The notes beneath the pieces are model-generated. The model saw only the letters and a list, made by a program, of their open reading frames with translations. It ran no database searches and was not told where the DNA came from. A program made the translations under genes and the position numbers. Positions 17,486 to 27,279 of a stretch of 64,000 nucleotides of DNA are shown here, one piece after another (the first letter of the stretch is position 1; every line of letters begins with the position of its first letter). Source of the DNA: Acidimicrobiaceae bacterium (GTDB lineage: Bacteria; Actinomycetota; Acidimicrobiia; Acidimicrobiales; RAAP-2); assembly GCA_003161575.1 (NCBI GenBank), contig PMOE01000022.1:1-64000 (forward strand), read 5' to 3'.

Positions 17486-18750
17486 GGGTGGAGATCGTGG
17501 CTGTCGGCACCGAGCTGTTGCTCGGCCAGATCGCCGATACCAACTCAGCGTGGTTGGGTGAACAGCTGGCGGCAGCCGGTGTCGGCTCGCATTTCCACCA
17601 AGCGGTCGGTGACAACCATGCGCGCATCGTCCTGACCCTGCGGACCGCACTCGCCCGAGGTGATGGGGTCATCGTCTGCGGCGGGCTTGGCCCGACCCAA
17701 GATGACATCACTCGGGAGGCGATCGCCGAAGTCATGAACGCCCCCCTCGTTCGAGACGGAGCCATCGTGGCTCGCATCGCTTCTTTCTTCGAGTCCCGGA
17801 ACCGGACCATGTCGGAGAACAACGCCCGCCAGGGCGATGTCCCCGTCGGTGCCACGATCATCGAACAGACCCAAGGCACTGCCCCGGGCCTCATCTGCCC
17901 GCTCGGGAACAAGGTGATCTACGCCGTGCCCGGTGTCCCGTACGAAATGGCCGAGATGTTCGAGCGGGGAATCCTCCCCGACCTGCGACGCCGCATGGCC
18001 GAAGCGGGAGAGGAGGCGATCATCGTGAGCCGGGTACTGCGGACCTGGGGGACCAGCGAGTCGGCCCTGGCCGAAGCCCTCCAAGAGCGGATCGACGCGC
18101 TCGACGCAGCCAGTCTCGAGGGCTCGGTGACCATCGCCTTTCTCGCCAGCGGGATCGAGGGTCTCAAGGTACGCCTGACCGGGCGGGCCCGTACCGAGGC
18201 CGCCGTGCTGGCGCTCCTCGATGCTGAAGAGCATGCCGTGCGGTCCGTGCTCACCGAGAAACTTGGCGACATCGTCTTTGGCGTCGACGACGAGTCCATG
18301 GAGCAGGGCGTTGCCACCGTGCTCCTCGCTCGTGGCCTCTCGCTCGGGGTGGCCGAGTCCCTGACCGGCGGGCTGATCGCCTCGCGCCTGGTCGACGTAC
18401 CCGGCGCCAGCCGCTGGTTCCGAGGCGGGGTCGTGGCCTACGACTCGGCGGTCAAGCATCGCGTCCTCGGTGTCCCCGAGGGTCCGGTGGTCACCGAAGC
18501 GGCGGCCGGCGCCATGGCCGAAGGTGCGTGCGCCGTGCTCGGTGCCGATGTTGGTCTGGGGATCACCGGGGTGGCCGGACCCGATGATCAAGAGGGGGTG
18601 ACCCCCGGGACGGTCTTTGTCGGGCTCGCCCTGCCCTCGCACCAGCCGGTCACCCGCCGGCTCCGGCTCCCCGGCGACCGGGTCCGGGTGCGCCAGTACG
18701 CAGCGATCTCTGCTCTCGATCTTTTGCGCCGAGCCCTCTTGGAGTCTTGA
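17482..18750 (+). CDS. cinA: CinA-family protein (competence/damage-inducible protein A)
   Basis: A 422-residue CinA. The N-terminal MoCF/molybdopterin-binding-like domain (VEIVAVGTELLLGQIADTN, VIVCGGLGPTQDDITREA, YAVPGVPYEMAEMF) has been tied to ADP-ribose pyrophosphatase activity. The C-terminal domain (SLGVAESLTGGLIASRLVDV, VVAYDSAVKHRVLGV, GITGVAGPDDQEG) is the nicotinamide-mononucleotide amidase of NAD salvage. The frame is open from 17266, but the GTG at 17482 overlaps the pgsA stop (GTGA) and starts exactly at the domain. In relatives cinA is followed by an RNA ligase gene and recA; here these lie about 15 kb further on. Confidence 0.93.
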   Translation: MRVEIVAVGTELLLGQIADTNSAWLGEQLAAAGVGSHFHQAVGDNHARIVLTLRTALARGDGVIVCGGLGPTQDDITREAIAEVMNAPLVRDGAIVARIASFFESRNRTMSENNARQGDVPVGATIIEQTQGTAPGLICPLGNKVIYAVPGVPYEMAEMFERGILPDLRRRMAEAGEEAIIVSRVLRTWGTSESALAEALQERIDALDAASLEGSVTIAFLASGIEGLKVRLTGRARTEAAVLALLDAEEHAVRSVLTEKLGDIVFGVDDESMEQGVATVLLARGLSLGVAESLTGGLIASRLVDVPGASRWFRGGVVAYDSAVKHRVLGVPEGPVVTEAAAGAMAEGACAVLGADVGLGITGVAGPDDQEGVTPGTVFVGLALPSHQPVTRRLRLPGDRVRVRQYAAISALDLLRRALLES

Positions 18751-19106
18751 GGACCCGAGCGGTCCCGGCAGTCTTGGGTGCGCCTTCGGCCGGCGGCGAT
18801 CAGCGCACCGGCTCACCCCGGGGTGACTGGAACGGCCGCGGGTACGGCAGCACTCGGCCTGATGGGGCAACGAACGACCTCCCCCCTCTGCCTTGCCGTG
18901 CGTCAACGCCGGAAGCGCCTCGAGGTCGGGTCGGGTGGCCGCCGGAGTCTCCGGGCTCGATGTTGGCGTTGGTCTGGATGAGCCCGGTCAACTGCTCGGA
19001 GGAGCCGCCGCTTTCGTCGCTCGCCGTGATCGACTGGCTGAGGGCGGTGACGCTCCCCGCCGCGGCGCTCGGGGTGCCCCCGCCTGTGAGGGTGCCATCC
19101 TTATTG
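18751..19106. other. Intergenic stretch holding a duplicated protease fragment
   Basis: No gene of its own. It lies between the convergent cinA and the giant repeat gene and contains a 145-bp copy of part of the HtrA-like protease gene. The reading frame of that copy is closed on both sides by unrelated sequence. Confidence 0.7.
18937..19081. repeat. 145-bp perfect direct repeat, copy 1 (protease active-site fragment)
   Basis: Base-for-base identical to 31968-32112, in the same orientation. On the minus strand it encodes residues equivalent to 323-371 of the HtrA-like protease, including IEPGDSGG with the catalytic serine. It is not part of any complete gene here. The flanking bases differ at both ends from those of copy 2. 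Confidence 0.95.
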
Positions 19107-22100
19107 CTATTGCAGGTTTGCCGAGCCGATGACCGTGTTGGGCCGGTCGACGACGGAACCGGTGTTGCCAGTCACAGTGAGCGATCCCAAGACACCATTG
19201 CCGGTGACAGTGGCGCCCCCGCTGTTCTGCTTGACCGAGACGGCGCCCACCCAGGCGCTGTTCGAGAAGGTGACCCCTCCGCTGTTGGATTGGATGGACA
19301 AGCTTCCAGCTGCGATCGCCTTCTGGACGGAGACGCCAGCGGTGTTAGACGACAGCGCAAGTGACCCCACGATCGCACTTCCCAGACAGGATGAGGTTCC
19401 GTCCCCGAAGACCACCGGCTTGTTCGCCAGGGTCGCCGTTAGGCCACCGGCGAGGGCAGTGCTGCAGATTCGAAGAACCACCCCGCCGTTGGAGCTGATC
19501 GAACCGATGATGATGGCTCCTTGCGCTTCAAGGGAACCGCCGGGCTGGACACTCACCGGGCCCACTTGGACACAGCCAGGTGGAATCATGACGGACTCAC
19601 CGGCCGTGACCACGACCGAACCGATGTGATCACAGACTTCGACGGTAGTGAAGGTCACGGTGAGGGTGCCGGCCACGAACGTAAACTTGTAGTTGCTCGC
19701 CGCCAAGCTGCCTGTTGAGCACGTGATCGGGTAGGACCCGCCCGGACTCGATGCGGTGGCGGTGGTCGCGCAGACCGGTTGCCCAGTCACTCCGGACGTA
19801 GCCAAGGTCTGACCATTCACGTAGCCCGAGATCGTCGCTGTAAGCGTCGGGTTGGCTGCCCCGAACGCCCTCGTCTGGCTATTGGCGGTTACCGTGAGGG
19901 CTGCTGGGGTGACCGTCACCATGCCGGAGACGTAGTTCAACGTGTAATTGGAGTCAGATGCTCCGCTACAGGTCGACACGTACGAGCCGACGTTGCTGGT
20001 AGCGGACGCCACCGTCGAGCAGGTGAGGGTATTTCCGAGGGCCGAGGAGGAGTCTCCGTTTTCGAATCCGCTGAAACTCGCGGCAATGGCCGGCGCCGAA
20101 CCGCCGTAGGTTATCGTGGCTGAGGAGGCGGTGATTGTGAGCGGCGCAGGGCTCACTTGGATCGTACCGGGGACGTAGACGATCGAGTAGTTGGGGTCCA
20201 CTGCACCCGAGCAAGTGGTGGCGACGGCGCCCACCCCGCTGGCCAAGGTGGCTGAAGTCATACAGGTGGGAGCGGTCGTAAGCGACGACGCATGGTCACC
20301 GTTCACGAATCCCGCATACGACGCAGTCACGGACGGAACTGAATGTCCATAGGTCGTCGAGGCCGAAGAGGCGGTAATCACCAACGTCGCCGAGCCGATC
20401 GCGGTAACTCCCGAGACGTAGGTCGCCGTGTAGTTCGGATCGGTTGCCCCGGTGCACGTGTCGGGATAGGTGCCGACCGGGCTGGCCGAGGTGGCGGTTG
20501 TCGAGCACGTGGCCTCGGTCGTCAACGAACCGGCCGTGTCGCTGTTCACAAATCCCGAATACGACGCGGTGACGGCTGGAGCTGAGCCGCCATAGGTCAT
20601 CGAGGCGGACGACGCCGATACGACGAGGGGAGCCGGGCCGACGACGGTAGATCCCGCTTGGTAGGTCACGGTGTAGTTGGGATCTGCCGCGCCGGCGCAC
20701 GTGGCGGGATAGGTGCCGACAGCGATGGCCGACGTGGCGGTGGTCGAGCACGTGGCCTCGGTCGTCAACGAACCGGCCGTGTCGCTGTTCACAAAGCCCG
20801 AATACGACGCGGTGACGGCTGGAGCTGAGCCGCCATAGGTCATCGAGGCCGACGACGCCGCCACGACGAGGGGAGCCGGGCCGACCTGGAGATCGCCAGC
20901 GACGTAGCCGATCGAATAGTTGGAATCGATCGCACCCGAGCACAGAGTCGGGTACGTCCCTGTTGGACTCGTCGAGACAGCCGACGTACTGCAAGTGGGG
21001 TCAGTTGCCAATGAGGCCGGCGTTTCATCATTCACCAATCCCGAATACGACGCCGTAACAATCGGTAGTGCACCCCCGTAGGCCATGGAAGGGGAGGACG
21101 CTGTAATGGTAAGGGCCGTCGGGCCGACGATCTCTGAGCCCGCGATGTAGGTGATGGAATAATTCGCGTCCGATGCTCCGCCACATGAAGAGGAGTACGT
21201 CCCGATGGGAGACACGGACGTTACGACCGTGGAGCAGGTCGGCTGAGTTGTGAGTGAGGTCGCTGAATCTCCAGTGACGAACCCAGAGTACGACGCAGTC
21301 ACAGTGGGTGAGGCGCCACCGTAGGTGATCGATGACGAAGACGCCGTAACCGTCAATGGCGCCGGCAGCACGGTCACGGCTCCATCCGAGTAGGTGATGG
21401 TGTAGTTCGCCGCAGTAGCCCCGGCGCACGATGTCGGGTAGTTCCCGACTGGGCTTGAAGAGTTTGCCGAAGTGGAACAGACGGGCGCCGTGCTGAGCGA
21501 GGCTGCCGTGTCTCCGTTGACGAAACCTGAGTAGGACGCCACGATCGGTGGCACGGTGTCCGCGTACGTGATTGAAGGCGACGACGCGCTGATCGTCAGG
21601 CTCGCCGAGTCGACCTGAAGCGATCCCTGCACATCCGTGATGGTGTAGTTCGAATCGACCGCTCCAGTGCAGCTGGTGGGGTACGTCCCCACCGAGCTCG
21701 ATGAGGTTGCGGAGGTGTCACACGTTGAAGGCGTGGTGAGGGAGGTGGGGGAGTCACCGTTGACAAATCCAGCATACGAGGCGCTAAGGGCTGGCACTGC
21801 ACCGCCATAGGTCATGAACGTCGAGGAGGCAGTGGCAGTCAACGGTGCGGGACTGACAGACACGGCACCGTTCACGTAAGCGATTGAATAGTTGCTGTCA
21901 ACCGCGCCGGAGCAGTTGCTGGCGTAACTTCCGACCGGACTCGTACTGGAGGCCGATGTGCTGCACGTTGGTTGCGTTGTGAGCGACGCGGCATTGTCAC
22001 CGTTCACGAACCCCGAATAGGTTGGGACGATCTCCGGTCCAGCGCTGCCGTATGTCATCGAGGCCGAGTTCGCGCTGACGACAAGAACGGCGGAGCCGAC

Positions 22101-25100
22101 GACCACGGCTCCATTCGTGTAGCTGATGGAGTAATTCGAATCGGCTGCCCCGCTGCAGCTGGTCGGGTAGGTCCCAACTGGGCTCGAAGCGCTCGCCGCG
22201 GTGTCGCACGTAGGTTGAGTTGTAAGCGACGAAGCAGTGTCGCCATTTACGAAGCCCGAGTAGGTGGGAGAAACTTCGCTGGGTGCGCTTCCGTAGGTGG
22301 CCGCTTGAGATGTAGCGGCAATGGTCAACGGTGCGGGGTCAACCTGCAACGAACCTGGGACGTAGTCGAAGGAATAGTTCGGATCCACCACCCCACTGCA
22401 ATTGGTGGGGTAACTCCCAATCGGGCTCGAAGTACTCGCCGCGGTGCCGCACGTAGGCTGGGTTGTGAGCGAGGCGGCGGTGTCGCCGTTTACGAACCCA
22501 GAAATCGTCGCCGTGATGGCTGGCTGGCTCCCGCCGTAGGTCGCGGAGGCCGACGAAGCGGTGATCGTCAACTGTGCAGTAACGACTTGGGCCGTGCCGT
22601 CGGCGTAGGTGAACGAGTAGTTCGGATCGGCCGCCCCGCTGCAGCTAGTCGGGTAGGTCCCAACTGGGCTCGAAGCGTTCGCCGCGGTGCCGCACGTCGG
22701 TTGGGTGGTGAGCGAAGCGGCGGTGTCGCCGTTGACAAGGCCAGAGTAGGAGGGGGAGATGATGCCTGGGCCGGCCCCATAAGGAACTGAGGGGGATGAC
22801 GCAGTCACGACCAGGTTGGCCGGGTCAACCGTGACCGTGCCTGGGAGGTAGGTGATCGAGTAGTTGCTGCTCTCGGCGCCGGCGCACCCGGTGGCGAAAC
22901 TCCCCACGTCACTGGAGCTACTGGCTGCGGTGCCGCAGTCCAACGCATCACCCAATGCAGAAACAGCATCGCCGTTCACCAAACCCGAGACGACGGGTGT
23001 GATGGGGGGAACCACACCGCCATAGGCCATCGAATCCGATGATCCGGTGATAGTCAGTGGTGCAGCTGTTACGCCAACTGAGCCGTCCACATAGGTGATG
23101 GCATAGTTGTTATCAGTGGCTCCGACGCAGCTGCTCATGTAGGTGCCTACGGGGCTCGAGTCCATCGCCGTCGTCGCACAGGCCAAGGGACCGAGAACCC
23201 CGATGTCCTCACCATTTTGCAATCCACTCACGGTCGGGGTGGTGGTTGGTACCCCACCGCCGTAAGTAAACGATCCAGAAGAGGCGGTGATGGTAAGTGG
23301 GGAAGGGGTCACCGTGATCGTGCCGCTTACATAAGTGATTGCGTAGTTGGGATCAACCGCACCAGTGCAGCTGCTGGAGTAGGTGCCGACTGGACTCGAT
23401 GACGTGGCTGAAGTGACGCACACCAGTGCGGATCCGAGAACCCCCGCGTTTTCCCCATTCTGAAGCCCAGAGACGATAGGGCTGATCGCCGAGGGCGACG
23501 TCCCGTACATTTCCATCCCCGAAGAAGCGCTGACGGCGATGGGAGCGGGATCGACCGTGTCAGTGCCGCCCTGGTAGCTGATCGAGTAATTGGGGTCGCC
23601 AGCACCTGAACACGATGTCGCATATGAGCCGACGCTGCTCGAGGAAGTGGCAGTGGTGGAGCAGGTGGGCTCGGTGGTGAGCGAAGTGACGCTGTCGCCG
23701 TTCACAAAGCCCGAGTACGAAGCCGTTACCATCGGAACATCATTTCCGTATGTGGTTGAAGCAGATGAGGCCGTAACAACGAGGGGAGCCCCACCAATCG
23801 CCACAACTCCGTTCGCATAACTGATCGAGTAGTTCGGATCGATTGCACCTACGCAGCTGCTCGGATAGCTCCCAACCGCGCTCGACGAAGTGGCAGGAGT
23901 GGAACAGGTTGGCTGAGTTGTGAGCGAAGCAGCCGTGTCACCGTCCACGAACCCAACATACGTCGCGGCGATGTTTGGCGGTGCACTGCCGTAGGTCCCG
24001 GTTCCCGAGGAGGCAGTGACGGTCAGCGGCGCCGGGCCAACCGTGGTGCTTCCGTTTTGGTAGGTGATCGAATAGTTGGAGTCCACCGCGCCCGAGCAGC
24101 TGGCGCTGTAGCTGCCAACGGCGCTATTGGCCGATGCGGTCGTGGAGCAGGTGGGTTTCGTGGTCAGAGTGGACGCAGTGTCGCCATTCACGAAGCCTGC
24201 ATATGAAGCCGAGACGGTCGTTGGCGACGTCCCATAGGTGGTCGATTGGGAAGAGGCCGTGACGACAAGTGGTGCCGGACTGACCGTCAGGGGAGCCGGC
24301 ACAGAGGTACTCGCCGCGTAGCCTGTGTCACCGCTGTAGGTGGAACTGAGAGCGTACGAGCCGGGAGTGAGCGAGGGAACCGAGCAGTGCGCCTGATATG
24401 AGCTGCCCACGAGGCTCAACGGCACTGAGGTGCAATTTGAAATTGCATTGGCTCCGTTCCGGAAATTGACCGAGCCGCCACCGTCGCTCGGGCTCACCGT
24501 GGCGGTGACAGTGACCGACTGACCATAGGTGATGGTGGAGGCTGAAAGGCCAACCACGGTCGATGTCGGGGTGACAGCCGGTGGCCCGATTGCAAGGCTT
24601 GCGTTGGCAGACGATCCCGAGAACACCGCAGTCGGCGCGGAGGGGAGATTGACCTCAACCGGGGTGGGCGAGTTCGTTGTTGTCCCGTTACCGAGCTGAC
24701 CGTTGCCGTTGTAGCCCCAGGCGTAGAGATTGCCATTGGAGCCGAGGGCCAGACTGTGGAATTCACCGGCGGCGATTGCGGTGGCACTAACCCCGGCAGG
24801 GAGCGACACCTTAACGGGGGCCTTTTTGTTGGTCGTGGTCCCGTTACCGAGCTGACCGTCTTCGTTATCTCCCGTAGCATAGAGGTTTCCGTCGGAGCCG
24901 AGAATCAATGTATGTGCGGCACCTTCGGCGACGAGAAGGGGTTGAACCCCCGCTGGTAGCGACACTTTGACCGGTGTCGACGAGTCGACCGCCGTGCCGT
25001 TGCCGATCTGTCCAAACGCGTTGGCACCCCACGCGTATGCGTTGCCATCTGAACCGATCACGATACCGGTACGCATCCCAGCAGAGATCGCTAATGCGGT

Positions 25101-25820
25101 AACACCCGCCGGAAGCGACACGGGATTCGGGGTCTTCTTGTTAGCGACCCCTCCGTCACCGAGGGCACCGTTAGTTCCCTCGCCAAACGCGTAAACTTGG
25201 CCATTCGATCCCAGAGCGAGGCTGAAGTAGGTCCCAGCTGAGATCGCGGTTGCCGACACCCCCGCGGGTAATGACGCCAGGACTGGTATCGAAGAGGTGG
25301 TGGTTGTGCCATTGCCGAGCTGACCGAAGCCGTTGTAGCCCCAGGCATAGATGTTTCCGTCAGAACCAATGGCAAGGCTGTGATTCATTCCGGCCGAGAT
25401 TGCCGTGGCCGTAATCCCTGTGGGGAGGAGCACATGCACCGGAGTCGAGGAGTTCGTTGTCGTTCCGTTTCCCAACTGGCCGTCATTGTTGAGTCCCCAG
25501 GCATAGACGTTTCCGTCAGAACCGATGATCAAGCTGTGATCGCCGCCGGCGGCGGCATCAGTGGCAGTGACGCCGTTTGGGAGGGTGACCGACAGGGGTG
25601 ATGGGGAATCGGTAGTCGATCCGTTCCCTAACTGGCCGTCGGCATTTGCTCCCCACGCGTACAGAGCACTCGACGCAGCGCTCGCCGGAGAGGCGCCGAT
25701 GACACTGACCGCTACCGACGCCGTGAGGGCCAGCACGGATAAGCCGACACTCGCGATCCTGATAGAAACAGGGCGGGAACCCGTCGACTCTGGTGACCGC
25801 GTGAACGGACCGAAGGACAT
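19107..25820 (-). CDS. Giant secreted RCC1-repeat / MBG-repeat protein
   Basis: A 2237-residue exported protein. The signal peptide (IRIASVGLSVLALTASVAVSVIG..ASA) is followed by seven RCC1-type repeats of about 50 residues (YAWGYNGNGQLGNGTTTN / HSLALGSNGNL), a predicted seven-bladed propeller, encoded at about 24600-25670. Then comes one bacterial Ig-like domain (TVVGLSASTITYGQSVTVTATVSPSDGG). Next are nineteen MBG-type repeats of about 75-80 residues (about 19680-24290), each with ASSxSxTYG, YSGFVNGD, LTTxPTCST and DPNYSITY. The C-terminus is a beta-helix-like region of short repeats (GSLALSSNTAGVSVQKAIAAGSL). No LPxTG, S-layer or lipid anchor is visible. GGGGGGGTGG precedes the ATG. Repeats 15 and 16 are almost identical. 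Probably a long surface adhesin or stalk. Confidence 0.85.
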   Translation of the reverse strand: MSFGPFTRSPESTGSRPVSIRIASVGLSVLALTASVAVSVIGASPASAASSALYAWGANADGQLGNGSTTDSPSPLSVTLPNGVTATDAAAGGDHSLIIGSDGNVYAWGLNNDGQLGNGTTTNSSTPVHVLLPTGITATAISAGMNHSLAIGSDGNIYAWGYNGFGQLGNGTTTTSSIPVLASLPAGVSATAISAGTYFSLALGSNGQVYAFGEGTNGALGDGGVANKKTPNPVSLPAGVTALAISAGMRTGIVIGSDGNAYAWGANAFGQIGNGTAVDSSTPVKVSLPAGVQPLLVAEGAAHTLILGSDGNLYATGDNEDGQLGNGTTTNKKAPVKVSLPAGVSATAIAAGEFHSLALGSNGNLYAWGYNGNGQLGNGTTTNSPTPVEVNLPSAPTAVFSGSSANASLAIGPPAVTPTSTVVGLSASTITYGQSVTVTATVSPSDGGGSVNFRNGANAISNCTSVPLSLVGSSYQAHCSVPSLTPGSYALSSTYSGDTGYAASTSVPAPLTVSPAPLVVTASSQSTTYGTSPTTVSASYAGFVNGDTASTLTTKPTCSTTASANSAVGSYSASCSGAVDSNYSITYQNGSTTVGPAPLTVTASSGTGTYGSAPPNIAATYVGFVDGDTAASLTTQPTCSTPATSSSAVGSYPSSCVGAIDPNYSISYANGVVAIGGAPLVVTASSASTTYGNDVPMVTASYSGFVNGDSVTSLTTEPTCSTTATSSSSVGSYATSCSGAGDPNYSISYQGGTDTVDPAPIAVSASSGMEMYGTSPSAISPIVSGLQNGENAGVLGSALVCVTSATSSSPVGTYSSSCTGAVDPNYAITYVSGTITVTPSPLTITASSGSFTYGGGVPTTTPTVSGLQNGEDIGVLGPLACATTAMDSSPVGTYMSSCVGATDNNYAITYVDGSVGVTAAPLTITGSSDSMAYGGVVPPITPVVSGLVNGDAVSALGDALDCGTAASSSSDVGSFATGCAGAESSNYSITYLPGTVTVDPANLVVTASSPSVPYGAGPGIISPSYSGLVNGDTAASLTTQPTCGTAANASSPVGTYPTSCSGAADPNYSFTYADGTAQVVTAQLTITASSASATYGGSQPAITATISGFVNGDTAASLTTQPTCGTAASTSSPIGSYPTNCSGVVDPNYSFDYVPGSLQVDPAPLTIAATSQAATYGSAPSEVSPTYSGFVNGDTASSLTTQPTCDTAASASSPVGTYPTSCSGAADSNYSISYTNGAVVVGSAVLVVSANSASMTYGSAGPEIVPTYSGFVNGDNAASLTTQPTCSTSASSTSPVGSYASNCSGAVDSNYSIAYVNGAVSVSPAPLTATASSTFMTYGGAVPALSASYAGFVNGDSPTSLTTPSTCDTSATSSSSVGTYPTSCTGAVDSNYTITDVQGSLQVDSASLTISASSPSITYADTVPPIVASYSGFVNGDTAASLSTAPVCSTSANSSSPVGNYPTSCAGATAANYTITYSDGAVTVLPAPLTVTASSSSITYGGASPTVTASYSGFVTGDSATSLTTQPTCSTVVTSVSPIGTYSSSCGGASDANYSITYIAGSEIVGPTALTITASSPSMAYGGALPIVTASYSGLVNDETPASLATDPTCSTSAVSTSPTGTYPTLCSGAIDSNYSIGYVAGDLQVGPAPLVVAASSASMTYGGSAPAVTASYSGFVNSDTAGSLTTEATCSTTATSAIAVGTYPATCAGAADPNYTVTYQAGSTVVGPAPLVVSASSASMTYGGSAPAVTASYSGFVNSDTAGSLTTEATCSTTATSASPVGTYPDTCTGATDPNYTATYVSGVTAIGSATLVITASSASTTYGHSVPSVTASYAGFVNGDHASSLTTAPTCMTSATLASGVGAVATTCSGAVDPNYSIVYVPGTIQVSPAPLTITASSATITYGGSAPAIAASFSGFENGDSSSALGNTLTCSTVASATSNVGSYVSTCSGASDSNYTLNYVSGMVTVTPAALTVTANSQTRAFGAANPTLTATISGYVNGQTLATSGVTGQPVCATTATASSPGGSYPITCSTGSLAASNYKFTFVAGTLTVTFTTVEVCDHIGSVVVTAGESVMIPPGCVQVGPVSVQPGGSLEAQGAIIIGSISSNGGVVLRICSTALAGGLTATLANKPVVFGDGTSSCLGSAIVGSLALSSNTAGVSVQKAIAAGSLSIQSNSGGVTFSNSAWVGAVSVKQNSGGATVTGNGVLGSLTVTGNTGSVVDRPNTVIGSANLQ

Positions 25821-25936
25821 TTACGCCACCCCCCCTTGTGGCCACGCAATTGCGTTGACCGATGCCCCGCCTAGGTCATGGCGACTTGGGCAACGTCGCC
25901 ACCGAGCGAGAGGTTATTGAGGGTTGAAGGACGTGT

Positions 25937-25944
25937 CAACCGCT
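25937..25944. repeat. 8-bp target-site duplication, left copy
   Basis: CAACCGCT directly abuts the left inverted repeat; the same 8 bases abut the right end at 28992-28999. This length fits IS1-family insertion. Confidence 0.85.
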
Positions 25945-25965
25945 GGTAGTGGGTCAGTTTCAATC
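25945..25965 (+). repeat. Left terminal inverted repeat of the IS1-type transposon
   Basis: 21 bases beginning GGTAGTGGGTCAGTTT, the exact reverse complement of 28971-28991. The transposase stop codon is 15 bp inside this end. Confidence 0.92.
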
Positions 25966-26817
25966 TGACTCCAAGAGCGCGGCGATTTCCCAGACTGACC
26001 AGACATGATCCGCCTTTCCCGCCTGCATGGCTGGGGTGGTCGGGCAGCGGTTGCGCTTGGTGAGCGTCTGGTGGGGCCGAGCAAAATTGTAATGCATGAA
26101 GTGGAGGCTCACGGCGTGGGCGTGGTTCTCGACCTTCTTGCTGAACGCGTTGGTCAATCGGGTGAACCGGCGCATCCCCATGCGCATCGTGAGATTCTGA
26201 CGCTCGACGTAAGAGGTCGAAATCAAGGCTCGGTCGGGGCGCCCCACCTGGGGGCGCTTCTCGATCCCGGTGCACGCTGCGGGGCTGTAGGTGTGCTCTG
26301 GGCTGTCATTTCCGCCCGCTCCGTACATCTTGATGAGCTGGGCGAAGTCGATCCCATCGGCACCGAACAGGGGCTCGATGACCCGCAGGTACGGCGCGTG
26401 ACCGTCTGACGTGAGCTGCACCCGATTGCGGAGCCGGGACTTGAGATCGGCCAGGAAGTAGTAGCAGTCCCGAGAGTCCCGCAGACCGACCAGCCAAGAC
26501 GGGACCAACTTGGAATCGGCGTCGATGCAAGTCCAGGTCCACACGTCGCCATAGCCGAACTCGCCCTCGTGTTCTTCGGGGACGTTCCTTTGCTTGCTGT
26601 GGCAGAAACTCCAGATTTCGTCGCACTCGACGCGGGTGGTCGGCAGGTCCCGCAGGGTCGCGTTCTGGTAGTCCGAGCAGGCATCCCCGAGGTCGGCCAG
26701 AAGCTTGACGATCGTGTTCTTGGCGACCCCGGTTACCCGGACCGTGGCCCGGATGCTCATACCCTCAACCAGGCACGAAATGACCTGGCCCCGGCGCTCT
26801 GTGCTCAACCTGTTCAT
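25960..26817 (-). CDS. IS1-family transposase, full length
   Basis: A 285-residue DDE-type transposase. The N-terminal helix-turn-helix region (MNRLSTERRGQVISCLVEG, SIRATVRVTGVAKNTIVKLL) is followed by catalytic-domain motifs VECDEIWSFCHSKQRNVPEE, DVWTWTCIDADSKLVPSWLVG, VQLTSDGHAPYL and SYVERQNLTMRMGMRRFTR. It ends in KADHVWSVWEIAALLESD. All are intact, so the enzyme may be active. The frame extends to 26847, but the ATG at 26817 matches the usual family start. The gene begins 67 bp from the divergent cargo gene, so one spacer may drive both. Confidence 0.92.
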   Translation of the reverse strand: MNRLSTERRGQVISCLVEGMSIRATVRVTGVAKNTIVKLLADLGDACSDYQNATLRDLPTTRVECDEIWSFCHSKQRNVPEEHEGEFGYGDVWTWTCIDADSKLVPSWLVGLRDSRDCYYFLADLKSRLRNRVQLTSDGHAPYLRVIEPLFGADGIDFAQLIKMYGAGGNDSPEHTYSPAACTGIEKRPQVGRPDRALISTSYVERQNLTMRMGMRRFTRLTNAFSKKVENHAHAVSLHFMHYNFARPHQTLTKRNRCPTTPAMQAGKADHVWSVWEIAALLESD

Positions 26818-26883
26818 ACTGACTATGGTACGCCCAGGGTGTGACAAAAGGGTCAGTTTGACGGGGAAAGGCCAGGTCAGGCT

Positions 26884-27279
26884 ATGCGAATCGAATGGGT
26901 GGCTATCTGCCGCTATGCAGAATCAACCGACGCCGCCGGGACCACCGCCGTTGGCCTACATGCCTGGTTGAGCCCGCCTGTCGAGCTGCCCTGGGAGGTC
27001 AGTCTGGCTCTGGTGGTGTCGTTTACGGACCTGACCGACCTCCCGGGCCTGGACGGCCTGTCCTGCCGGGTGGCAGACCCGAGCGGAGCGACCGTCTACG
27101 ACGAATCCTGGCCGCTCGCAATGGAGGCGATACTGCCCGACCTGGCGGGAGCGGAACCCCGGCACGCGATCTCGCTGGGCGTGCCGTTCACTGCGCATGT
27201 CCCCGGCCGGTATGAGATCACCCTGACTGGCGGCGAGGGTGCTGCGACAGTCGGATATGTGGTGCAGGTTAGGGAGTGA
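26884..27279 (+). CDS. Transposon cargo: DUF6941-like small protein
   Basis: A 131-residue protein predicted as one beta-sandwich. It begins MRIEWVAICRYAESTDAAG and has LPWEVSLALVVSFTDL and GRYEITLTGGEGAATVGYVV strands, the pattern of the short DUF6941-type proteins that open with a 'CRYA/CDYA' strand. Function unknown. AGGTCAGG precedes the ATG. It is divergent from the transposase inside the transposon, so it is cargo rather than transposition machinery. Confidence 0.6.
   Translation: MRIEWVAICRYAESTDAAGTTAVGLHAWLSPPVELPWEVSLALVVSFTDLTDLPGLDGLSCRVADPSGATVYDESWPLAMEAILPDLAGAEPRHAISLGVPFTAHVPGRYEITLTGGEGAATVGYVVQVRE

Noticed and set aside
19680-24290. Regularly spaced repeats that might be a CRISPR array
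   Set aside because: The period (about 230 bp) and continuous reading frame show protein repeats (MBG domains), not short direct repeats with unique spacers.
26839-26862. GGGTCAGTTT at 26850 as the right end of a 0.9-kb IS
   Set aside because: It is in direct, not inverted, orientation relative to the left end, and no target duplication lies beside it; the true right end with duplication is at 28991.
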